Assembly (NCBI GenBank): GCA_030527765.1
Contig: JAUNAE010000016.1
Location: 1-12,673 of the forward strand
Origin: Eubacteriales bacterium
GTDB lineage: Bacteria; Bacillota_A; Clostridia; Lachnospirales; Lachnospiraceae
Length of the DNA stretch: 12,673 nucleotides
Reading direction: 5' to 3'
Positions 6,100 through 12,673 of this stretch are shown here, one piece after another. A program made the translations under genes and the position numbers. Under the pieces are notes generated by a model that saw nothing but the letters and a program-made list of their open reading frames with translations, made no database searches and was not told where the DNA came from. Within the stretch, counting starts at the first letter, position 1. Every line of letters begins with the position of its first letter.

Positions 6100-9021
6100 T
6101 CAGTGAATGAGAGATTTCACTTCTTTGAAAATATCTTTTGCTTTTTCCACAGCGCTTTCACTTCCGACAACACAGAACTGACCGTCCGAAAGAACGGCTT
6201 CCACAATCGGAGCAAGTGCCCGAATATCTTCTTCCGTCGCGTCCAGAACCTGTTCTCGTTCTCTCTGAATCTGCTCATCGGTCACTCCGTCAAAATATGC
6301 GGCTTTTGAGAGTTCTCCCTGCATTTTCGGAGTTCTCGGAATGTCCATTCCGCCTACGGTTCCGATGATATATTTTGTCATAGTGCGCTCATCCGCCGTA
6401 AAGTTTCTGAGATACTCCGGAACACCGGCATACGTCTCAAGTGTCTTCTGAAGATGAGGATCTCTGTAGGAAGCAAAGTAACTCTCACCATTTCTCTTAA
6501 ATCCGCTCATACAGCCATAAGCTCCGCCTTTAACACGGACATTGTGCCAGAGATATTCGTAGCTGAGAATAAGTTTCAGAATTCTGAGTGCTCCGGTAAA
6601 TTCCAGCCCTTTTCTTCGGAAATTACCGGTCTGGGCAACATACTGCACCTGACTCGACGTTTTGAATCCTTCATTCTTCACTCTGCATTCCAGCACTCGT
6701 TCTTCCTTCACAGGTTCGCCAGTAGGAAGAGCCGCTCTGAACTCTCTTGTAAGCTTCTGCATCATTTCCAGAGATGATTTTTCTCCCGTATAATCCACCA
6801 TCAGATTTTCCGGTCTCACAACCTCAGAAAGAATCTGCTGCATACCGGAGATTACCTGATCGATCTCCTCATCAAAGTTTGCATCCAGATGCTCAATAAA
6901 CTCATAATATCCCACACCTGCCAGTTCATCCTGGAAGTAAGATCCTTTGGAGCTGTAGGAAGATGCGCGAAGAACTGCCGTTCCGTGTCCGGCGCTCACC
7001 ATACCACTCTGCGCTCTGGATTTCACCTCGGAAACAATTTCTCTCAGGCGAATTTTGTCCGTAAGCTTCGATGTCAAAAGTACTTCCCGGACAATGCCGA
7101 ACAGAAATTCCATCTGGGAATACAAGGCTTTTCCTCTAACAGAGAAGCCCGGACGGAATCCATCCTCATACTTATCGTTCTCAAAAAAATGAACGCTGGT
7201 CATAACACCGCCGGAGTTTGCGTTAATTTCGTTATACAGCTCTCCGTAAGTATGATCCTCTGTGTCGATGTAGAAAAGGACGGTTTTGAGCAATCCCAGA
7301 TAATGAATTTTCTCCGGAACAACGTCTTTCACGTCAAACATGAGATCCACATATCCAATTCCGTTGCTTGTCACATCATGATGGAGAAACAAAGTATCTT
7401 CCAGTTCATAAGGGGTATTGGACAACGGGAAGTGCTCTCTTCTCATATCTTCTCTCTTCAGCATCGGGAGACATTCCAGAAGTTCCGGGTCCTCCTCCGC
7501 ATCCTGGTATTCTTCAAGAGCTTTTGTCTTTGCCACCATCGCTTCTCGCTCTTCCTCAGAGAGGCTCTTGCGGAAGTTTTCCAGAGATTCTTTCAGTTTC
7601 TCTTCTTTTTCTGCGGCAAGTCCTGCCTTAGGCTCCATAATAACGATGGCACCATTGGTATTTTTCAAAAGGTACTGATCAATCAGTTTCTCGAAGAGCC
7701 CCGTCTCCAGCTGATTTCTCAGTTCTTCAAAAACTTTCAGCTGTTTCAGATGGATAAACGGATCTTCATCGCTGTACAGCCAGTCATCCAAAATGTCCAG
7801 TCCATAAATCAATCCTCGCGGATAACTGGAATAATCTGCCTCCCGGTATCTGAATTCCATGGAATTCAGACCTGCAATCACTGCTTTTTTGTTGATTCCG
7901 TTCTCCACCGTATCCTGAAGGACTTTCTTGATAATTGCCAGAAACTCTTCTTTCTGATCTGAAGAGGCTCCTTTGGCAACAATGGAAAAGTAAGGCATCA
8001 GAATTCCGTCGTCGAAATTGCCGTAAATTTCTTTGCCGATTCCAGCTTCCTGAAGTGCTTTCTTCAGAGGCGCACCCGGAGAACTAAGGAGTGCGTAATC
8101 GATAATATCAAAGGCAGTGCAGACAAGGGGATCCTTATCTCCAATGGTCATGTTGTATGAGAAGTATGTATTCTCCTCCAGACCTTCCTCTTCAGAAATC
8201 GGATACGGGATACTGATCTCCTTAATCTCCCGGAAAGGCTTCTGTGCGGCGATTTCGGAATCTACTTCCAGTGCCTCATACTCTGAGAGATATTTGTCAT
8301 GGATAAAGAGAAGTTTCTCCTCCATATCCATCTTTCCGTAAAGGTAAATGAAACTGTTGGACGGATGATAAAATCTTCTGTGGGTATTTAGAAATTCCTC
8401 GTAAGTTAACTCCGGAATGTGATCCGGGTCACCTCCGGACTCTACTCCATAGGTTGTATCCGGGAACAGAGACTGAAAAATCGTGCGATCCAGAATTTCC
8501 TCCGAAGAGGAAAATGCACCTTTCATTTCATTGTAAACAACACCGTTCAGAGTCAACGGTCCTTCGGTGTTTTCCAGATGATAATGCCAGCCCTCCTGAA
8601 GGAAGATCTCTTCATGTTCGTAAATATTCGGATGAAAAACTGCGTCCAGATATACATGCATCAGATTCTGAAAATCCTGATCATTGCAGCTTGCCACAGG
8701 ATAACAGGTTTTATCCGAATAAGTCATGGCATTCAGAAAAGTGTTCATGGAACCCTTGACCAGTTCTACAAAAGGATCTTTCAAAGGGAAATCTCTGGAT
8801 CCACACAAAACGCTGTGTTCCAAAATGTGCGCAACTCCGGTGCTGTTCGAAGGCGGAGTGCGGAATACGATGTTAAATACTTTATTCTCATCTTCATTCT
8901 CAATTATCATCACCCGGGCACCTGTCTTTTTGTGACGGAGAATGGTTCCCTGAGAATGAACATCTGTCAGTTCCTCTGTGCGAAGAACTTCATATGCATG
9001 AGAGATTCTGTCAAATGTCAT
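6100..9021 (-). CDS. Insulinase-family (M16C) zinc metallopeptidase, presequence-protease-like
   Basis: Predicted cytosolic peptidase that degrades peptides enclosed in a clam-shell chamber, like mitochondrial PreP/Cym1 and falcilysin. The 973 residues match full-length M16C. The inverted zinc motif HILEH spans 65-69 (ligands His65 and His69, catalytic Glu68), and the distal ligand is Glu165 in GVVYNEMKGAF. The M16C-associated middle region lies around 460-720 (LECLPMLKREDM). The C-terminal half keeps RVKGGAYG with Arg829 and Tyr835, residues that complete the active site in the family. There is no signal peptide or membrane segment. The ATG overlaps the stop of the upstream gene in ATGA, with AAGGAGG inside that gene, so translation is coupled. 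It is cotranscribed with era and recO by spacing. The substrate is unknown. Confidence 0.95.
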   Translation of the reverse strand: MTFDRISHAYEVLRTEELTDVHSQGTILRHKKTGARVMIIENEDENKVFNIVFRTPPSNSTGVAHILEHSVLCGSRDFPLKDPFVELVKGSMNTFLNAMTYSDKTCYPVASCNDQDFQNLMHVYLDAVFHPNIYEHEEIFLQEGWHYHLENTEGPLTLNGVVYNEMKGAFSSSEEILDRTIFQSLFPDTTYGVESGGDPDHIPELTYEEFLNTHRRFYHPSNSFIYLYGKMDMEEKLLFIHDKYLSEYEALEVDSEIAAQKPFREIKEISIPYPISEEEGLEENTYFSYNMTIGDKDPLVCTAFDIIDYALLSSPGAPLKKALQEAGIGKEIYGNFDDGILMPYFSIVAKGASSDQKEEFLAIIKKVLQDTVENGINKKAVIAGLNSMEFRYREADYSSYPRGLIYGLDILDDWLYSDEDPFIHLKQLKVFEELRNQLETGLFEKLIDQYLLKNTNGAIVIMEPKAGLAAEKEEKLKESLENFRKSLSEEEREAMVAKTKALEEYQDAEEDPELLECLPMLKREDMRREHFPLSNTPYELEDTLFLHHDVTSNGIGYVDLMFDVKDVVPEKIHYLGLLKTVLFYIDTEDHTYGELYNEINANSGGVMTSVHFFENDKYEDGFRPGFSVRGKALYSQMEFLFGIVREVLLTSKLTDKIRLREIVSEVKSRAQSGMVSAGHGTAVLRASSYSSKGSYFQDELAGVGYYEFIEHLDANFDEEIDQVISGMQQILSEVVRPENLMVDYTGEKSSLEMMQKLTREFRAALPTGEPVKEERVLECRVKNEGFKTSSQVQYVAQTGNFRRKGLEFTGALRILKLILSYEYLWHNVRVKGGAYGCMSGFKRNGESYFASYRDPHLQKTLETYAGVPEYLRNFTADERTMTKYIIGTVGGMDIPRTPKMQGELSKAAYFDGVTDEQIQREREQVLDATEEDIRALAPIVEAVLSDGQFCVVGSESAVEKAKDIFKEVKSLIH

Positions 9022-9602
9022 GCGATGATTCCTCCTTCTCCCGGATAAAACTCTTCAAAAGCTTCTTTAGCAGCTCTGACGAGAATCTCCAGTTCTTTGA
9101 TTTCCAGATCCGTCGGCAGTTCTACCGCAGTCTCATATATGTCACGTTTGATTTTGTCGTTGACTGCATCTTTTTTCATGTTTATAATTCCGCCAAAATA
9201 GGAATTATAAGATTTATCTTCTTTACACAAGCTCATGTACAGTTTCACCATATGCACACACTCCTGATAGAGCATTTCCTGCTCGGCTTCACTGCCATTC
9301 AGAAACTTCTCAAACTGTAATTTATCCACATGCTTTTTGAGTTCTTTTCGGGCACCTTTCTGACGGAAAACTTTTTTGCCTGCTCCCCGGTTGAATTCCA
9401 TAGCCATCCACATAGCAAGATATGCGTCCGCTCTTCCTCCGGCACGGGCCTGGGATTTTTCCGCATAGCGGATTTCCCAGAGTTTTTGGCGGATTTCATT
9501 GTTTTCCGGCTCTTCCTGCAGTTCTATTGACTGGTCTAACAGTTTTTTTCGTTTATCCGGATCCTGCTCCTTGTAATAAGCAGCCAATGTTGGTGTCATC
9601 AT
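9018..9602 (-). CDS. Uncharacterised 194-aa protein, first gene of the peptidase-era-recO run
   Basis: I do not recognise a characterised function. It may belong to a family of Lachnospiraceae proteins of about 200 residues (possibly DUF6553, from memory and unchecked). The protein is soluble, largely helical by composition, and charged. Visible features are a Lys/Glu-rich N-terminus (KEQDPDKRKKLLDQSIE), a central block RYAEKS...GGRADAYLAMWMAMEFNR (45-72) that looks like the conserved core, and an acidic C-terminus ending FYPGEGGIIA, which encodes the ribosome binding site of the next gene. There is no signal peptide or membrane helix. Two adjacent ATGs occur at 9602 and 9599; the first is chosen because AGGGAGG lies 8 nt before it. 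The 4-bp overlap with the peptidase gene indicates coupled translation, so a related role is possible but unproven. Confidence 0.85.
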   Translation of the reverse strand: MMTPTLAAYYKEQDPDKRKKLLDQSIELQEEPENNEIRQKLWEIRYAEKSQARAGGRADAYLAMWMAMEFNRGAGKKVFRQKGARKELKKHVDKLQFEKFLNGSEAEQEMLYQECVHMVKLYMSLCKEDKSYNSYFGGIINMKKDAVNDKIKRDIYETAVELPTDLEIKELEILVRAAKEAFEEFYPGEGGIIA

Positions 9603-9657
9603 ATATAAAACCTCCCTGTATATTTGTCAAAGATGTCATTTCGTATGGCATTTCAAT

Positions 9658-9718
9658 ATTTTATAAGGCTGCCGCAAAAGTTTGCAGCAGCCTCATCATA
9701 ACATATTCCTTATAAAAT
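9658..9718. repeat. Nested inverted repeats between putP and the 194-aa gene
   Basis: The inner hairpin is AGGCTGC...GCAAA / TTTGC...GCAGCCT (9666-9693), 13 pairs with one mismatch that is G-T on the minus strand. The outer inverted repeat is ATTTTATAAGG (9658-9668) against CCTTATAAAAT (9708-9718), 11 bp perfect. The two structures share three bases (9666-9668) and so compete at that point. The inner hairpin may end putP transcripts, but the sequence after it is TATAAAATATTG rather than a T-tract. A weak extended -10 box, TGTTATGAT (9703-9695), lies inside and could start the next operon. This is the main content of the 189-bp gap. Confidence 0.5.
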
Positions 9719-9791
9719 TAACAGACTCAGTAAAGCAGGAAATCCCTGTCTGTTCCAAGCAGGATACTCCCCGCAAACAATAACCTTAGCT

Positions 9792-11333
9792 TTATTTGCT
9801 CTTCTGATTGACTCTGTCAAATACGTCCGTAATCTCCCTGGATGGAGCTTTGGTTGCAAGACTTACGATCACAATCATGAGAATACTGAGAATAAATCCA
9901 ACAGCCAGAGAATAGATTCCTGTATAAGTTCCCAGAGTTTTTCCTCCTATGATCGGAAGATAATCCCACACAATGACGGTCAAACCTCCGGTAAGTATTC
10001 CGGCTACAGCCCCCTGAAGATTGGTTCTTCTCCAGAAGAGAGACATGAATACAATTGGACCAAATGCAGATCCGAGCCCTGCCCATGCGTTGGATACCAG
10101 TCCCATAATGCTGTTATCCGGATTCCATGCAATAATAAGGGCAATCAAAGCGATCACAACAACGGTCACACGACTGACTCTCAAAATCTTTTTCTCATCC
10201 GCCTCCCGGTCAATAAAACTGTGATAGAGATCTTCTGATACAGCAGAGGCCGTTACAAGAAGCTGGGAGTCTGCAGTAGACATAATTGCCGCAAGAATAC
10301 CGCAGAGGAAAATTCCTCCGATAAACGGAAGTCCGAAATCCACGCTGAACACTTTTCGAATCATTTCGATAAATACACTCTCGGCAGAAGAAGTTCCGCC
10401 TTCTCCAAGAACCAGCGGCATGAGATATGCACGACCGATCACACCGATAAACACAGCTGCTCCAAGAGAAAGGATATCCCAGACAATCGCAATGACACAG
10501 GATTTCCGAATCTCTTTTTCATCTCTGATGGCCATAAATCTGGTAAGAATATGGGGCATTCCACAATATCCAAGTCCCCAGGCCAGCTGAGAGAATATCT
10601 CGACAAAGGTATACGGTCTGTCACCATTCATCATCGGATTCAAAAAAGACTCTGCCCCACCGGTCACACCACTCTGTGTCAAAAGGTCCGTTACATTTCC
10701 TTTTACAAGGCCATAAGCGGCGATCGGTACAATCAAAAGGCCGATGAGCATTAATGTTCCCTGAATAAAATCTGTCACACTCACTGCCATGAAACCGCCC
10801 ATCAACGTGTAGGCAAGAATAACCACCCCGCCCAGAAGAAGGGCCATATGATAATCCATGCCGAATACATTGTTAAACAGCTTTCCACCTGCAGCAAGTG
10901 CAGAAGCAGTATATACCAGAAAGAAAATGACAATAACCACGGACGACAGGAGAAGCAAAACTTTTTTTCGATCTCCAAATCGATTCTCCAGGTATTCCGG
11001 AATCGTCAGTGAATTGTTTGCCTCAATGGTATATCTTCGAAGTCTTCCGGAAATAAGAATCCAGTTAGCAACGGTTCCCAGAAACAATCCGACAGCAATC
11101 CATACCTGACCTGTTCCATAGGCATAAATTGCTCCGGGGAGCCCCATCAGAAGCCATCCGCTCATATCGGAAGCCTGGGCGGACAATGCAGCTACCCATG
11201 CATTCAACCCTCTTCCTCCAAGAAAATAATCTTCGGAATTGGATGAAGATCTCATATATACAAGACCAACGATGACCATCATGGACAGGTAAAGTGCAAA
11301 GGCAATAAGAATAATAATGTTTGTGTTTGCCAA
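9792..11333 (-). CDS. putP: Sodium/proline symporter PutP (SSS family)
   Basis: Inner-membrane transporter that takes up proline driven by the sodium gradient. The 513 residues match the family, with many hydrophobic segments consistent with about 13 helices. The N-terminal helices carry ALSAQASDMSGWLLMGLPGA (49-68), close to the E. coli PutP motif containing the sodium-binding Asp (Asp56 here, Asp55 there) and the neighbouring serines. AIMSTADSQLLV (349-360) holds Ser352 and Thr353, matching the Ser340/Thr341 sodium site. EDYFLGGRGLNAW (34-46) is the conserved loop. The start is TTG at 11333: AGGAGG lies 7 nt before it and no nearby in-frame ATG fits, the next Met being residue 18 inside helix 1. 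The gene stands alone, with its own promoter. Proline is the likely substrate; a related amino acid cannot be excluded. Confidence 0.94.
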   Translation of the reverse strand: MANTNIIILIAFALYLSMMVIVGLVYMRSSSNSEDYFLGGRGLNAWVAALSAQASDMSGWLLMGLPGAIYAYGTGQVWIAVGLFLGTVANWILISGRLRRYTIEANNSLTIPEYLENRFGDRKKVLLLLSSVVIVIFFLVYTASALAAGGKLFNNVFGMDYHMALLLGGVVILAYTLMGGFMAVSVTDFIQGTLMLIGLLIVPIAAYGLVKGNVTDLLTQSGVTGGAESFLNPMMNGDRPYTFVEIFSQLAWGLGYCGMPHILTRFMAIRDEKEIRKSCVIAIVWDILSLGAAVFIGVIGRAYLMPLVLGEGGTSSAESVFIEMIRKVFSVDFGLPFIGGIFLCGILAAIMSTADSQLLVTASAVSEDLYHSFIDREADEKKILRVSRVTVVVIALIALIIAWNPDNSIMGLVSNAWAGLGSAFGPIVFMSLFWRRTNLQGAVAGILTGGLTVIVWDYLPIIGGKTLGTYTGIYSLAVGFILSILMIVIVSLATKAPSREITDVFDRVNQKSK

Positions 11334-11388
11334 ATGTGTTCCTCCTATACGCTAATAAGTGTTGATAGAAATTTATGATTGTTTTTAC

Positions 11389-11417
11389 ACTTTACCACAC
11401 TGCCATTCTAAATACAA
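11389..11417 (-). promoter_or_regulatory. Predicted promoter of putP
   Basis: TTGTAT (11417-11412) and TAAAGT (11394-11389) on the minus strand are 17 bp apart. The -35 box begins 4 bp after the stop of the preceding gene (11421). Initiation near 11382 would give a leader of about 50 nt. Both boxes depart from consensus, so the match is moderate. Confidence 0.5.
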
Positions 11418-11420
11418 CTA

Positions 11421-11954
11421 TTATTTTTTGAGATATCTGTTTTTGATATAACGAAGAAGGGCATCTTCTCCGTGATCACTTAGAATTCTGAGAAGCGCCT
11501 CCAGATCCCTCTTTGTTTCCGGATGGATAAACCATAATTTTTCTTTTCCTCTGAGGTAATACTCCAGAGGCTGCTGATCATTATATGCATCTCCCAGATA
11601 GTTTCTGCTGGCACTGATTCTGTCCATTACCATCTCCGCCACATATTTTCTCGGCATTTTGGCTCCCATAATCACATGCTCCGAATCCAGAGAATAGTCT
11701 ACCCAGTATTCAAAATGGTGGCGGTTTCTTCCTTTGTGGTGAAGCCAGGACATGGACACTCCCGTATCCTCCCGTTCTGCATTATTCGGGCTTCGATCTC
11801 CCTGATAATACCGGCATCCTACCAGAAATTCCGTAGGGGAATACTTGGAAAGATCATGCATTAGTCCCTGTTTGTAAAGACCAATGCGAAAACAATACTT
11901 CATCACCATCAGTTTATGTCTTGTAATCGTTTTAAAATGCTCAACTGCTTTCAT
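11421..11954 (-). CDS. DUF5662-like protein with histidine/aspartate pattern
   Basis: 177-residue soluble protein of no known function; I recognise it as resembling the DUF5662 family common in Lachnospiraceae. The N-terminal part reads HFKTITRHKLMVMKYC, then KQGLMHDLSKYSPTEF with His33-Asp34. A histidine cluster follows, WLHHKGRNRHHFEYW (70-84; His72, His73, His79, His80), and then MVMDRIS with Asp111. A His...His-Asp...His-His...Asp order in a helical protein recalls the metal sites of HD-domain phosphohydrolases, but this is inference from pattern only. There is no signal peptide or membrane helix. The ATG at 11954 overlaps the TGA of the debranching enzyme gene (ATGA), and the Shine-Dalgarno (GGAGGAGG) lies in the last codons of that gene, so translation is coupled. 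The putP promoter begins directly after its stop codon and no terminator is visible between them. Confidence 0.85.
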   Translation of the reverse strand: MKAVEHFKTITRHKLMVMKYCFRIGLYKQGLMHDLSKYSPTEFLVGCRYYQGDRSPNNAEREDTGVSMSWLHHKGRNRHHFEYWVDYSLDSEHVIMGAKMPRKYVAEMVMDRISASRNYLGDAYNDQQPLEYYLRGKEKLWFIHPETKRDLEALLRILSDHGEDALLRYIKNRYLKK

Positions 11955-12673
11955 TTATGTTCCTCCTCCCCGGAAAGAATCACAATGGATCTCGGGGAAA
12001 CTTCGATAAACTTTTCAAGAGCCACATCCTCCGGTTGGAAGCAGTTCTCATATCCGAGAGCGGTATCCGCTGTTTTTTTCCATCTCAATCCCGCCGGAAG
12101 TGTCGGAAGGGCGAACTTTCTGCTTTCCCAGTGAAAATTATATGCTACAAACAGAAAATCTCCCGCCTCTTTTGCACGGGTACCGGAAACTCCCTTTGCA
12201 TACGCTTCATTATACAGTATTCCGAACATACGGCTTGTATTGTCAAAGCTCATATACCATGCCCGTTCTCCGTGAAGGGAAAAATCCGGAAATCCAAGAG
12301 CTTTGTAATCGGTTCCACGAAGTTCCTGATCAAAGTGTAGAATCGGGTGTGCCTTTCTGAAGGCAATGGTCTGAGCTGCAAATTTATGAAGTTTGTCATT
12401 CTTTCTGCGCTCTCTCCAGTCAACCCAGCCGGTCAGATTGTCCTGACACCAGGCGTTGTTATTTCCTCCCTGGCTGTTGCCGAACTCATCCCCCCCATAA
12501 AGCATCGGTGTTCCCTGACTCAAAAACAGAAGAAACAGGGCATTTCGAATCTGCTGTTCTCTTCGCTGTCTGATTCCGGCCTTTCGGGTCGGACCTTCCA
12601 CGCCACAGTTCCAGGAATAATTGTAACTCGTTCCATCCTGATTGTCCTGTCCGTTTTCCTCATTGTGGCGATA
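11951..12673 (-). CDS. glgX: Glycogen debranching enzyme (GlgX type, GH13), C-terminal part (cut by right edge)
   Basis: Hydrolyses alpha-1,6 branch points of glycogen or limit dextrin in the cytoplasm. Only the last 240 residues are in the window; the N-terminal carbohydrate-binding domain, the barrel and the three catalytic acids lie beyond the right edge. The visible part starts YRHNEENGQDNQDGTSYNYS, the conserved GlgX/isoamylase segment just after the third catalytic Asp. It continues with SWNCGVEGPT, LFLSQGTPMLYGGDEFGNSQ, GNNNAWCQDN and GWVDWRERR, all hallmarks of this subfamily. The C-terminal beta domain follows and ends SGEEEHK. An internal GTG at 12601 is not the start, because the frame and homology continue to the edge. 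The gene overlaps the DUF5662-like gene by 4 bp. Confidence 0.93.
   Translation of the reverse strand, partial: YRHNEENGQDNQDGTSYNYSWNCGVEGPTRKAGIRQRREQQIRNALFLLFLSQGTPMLYGGDEFGNSQGGNNNAWCQDNLTGWVDWRERRKNDKLHKFAAQTIAFRKAHPILHFDQELRGTDYKALGFPDFSLHGERAWYMSFDNTSRMFGILYNEAYAKGVSGTRAKEAGDFLFVAYNFHWESRKFALPTLPAGLRWKKTADTALGYENCFQPEDVALEKFIEVSPRSIVILSGEEEHK

Noticed and set aside
6889..7962. 357-codon open frame on the plus strand opposite the M16C peptidase
   Set aside because: It is an antisense shadow created by the codon usage of the peptidase gene; the translation is low-complexity and unrecognisable.
9602..9632. TTGACA and TATATA boxes spaced 17 bp just before the 194-aa gene
   Set aside because: Initiation would fall at or after the ATG and remove the good Shine-Dalgarno at this site, so the match is probably chance.

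Overview
The window comes from a low-to-mid GC Gram-positive anaerobe, most likely a member of the Lachnospiraceae (Clostridia). This rests on a C. symbiosum-like PPDK, a PPi-type phosphofructokinase beside it, an M16C 'presequence-protease-like' peptidase upstream of era-recO, and a DUF5662-type protein behind a glycogen debranching enzyme. The family call is inference from protein resemblance; genus is not resolved. All recognisable genes lie on the minus strand, so transcription runs from high to low coordinates. The long plus-strand reading frames are antisense shadows.

Layout in transcription order: (1) the C-terminal third of a GlgX-type glycogen debranching enzyme (cut by the right edge), overlapping by ATGA with a DUF5662-like gene; (2) a monocistronic putP sodium/proline symporter with its own promoter and a TTG start; (3) a tight four-gene run of an uncharacterised 194-aa protein, the M16C metallopeptidase, era and recO, with a 4-bp overlap, an 18-bp gap and a 3-bp gap; (4) a 325-bp gene-free stretch with a nested family of C-rich/G-rich palindromic repeats and a strong glyS promoter; (5) glyS with its own terminator; (6) a PPi-type phosphofructokinase with its own promoter and terminator; (7) the first 323 codons of ppdK, cut by the left edge, with its own promoter.

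Functionally, era-recO-glyS-ppdK is a familiar Firmicutes backbone of ribosome assembly, DNA repair, tRNA charging and pyruvate/PEP interconversion. Here the PPi-PFK gene sits between glyS and ppdK. PPDK produces or consumes PPi, and the PFK carries the residues for using PPi, so the two neighbours could form a PPi-linked glycolytic pair. The genes at the right edge serve glycogen breakdown and proline/sodium uptake.

Most of the window is ordinary core genome. I did not find a clear new multi-gene system. The parts most worth a second look are the palindromic repeat cluster between recO and glyS (one copy lies in the roughly 190-nt glyS leader, which has no T-box), the inverted repeats placed on the ppdK and pfk promoters, and the two conserved but uncharacterised proteins.
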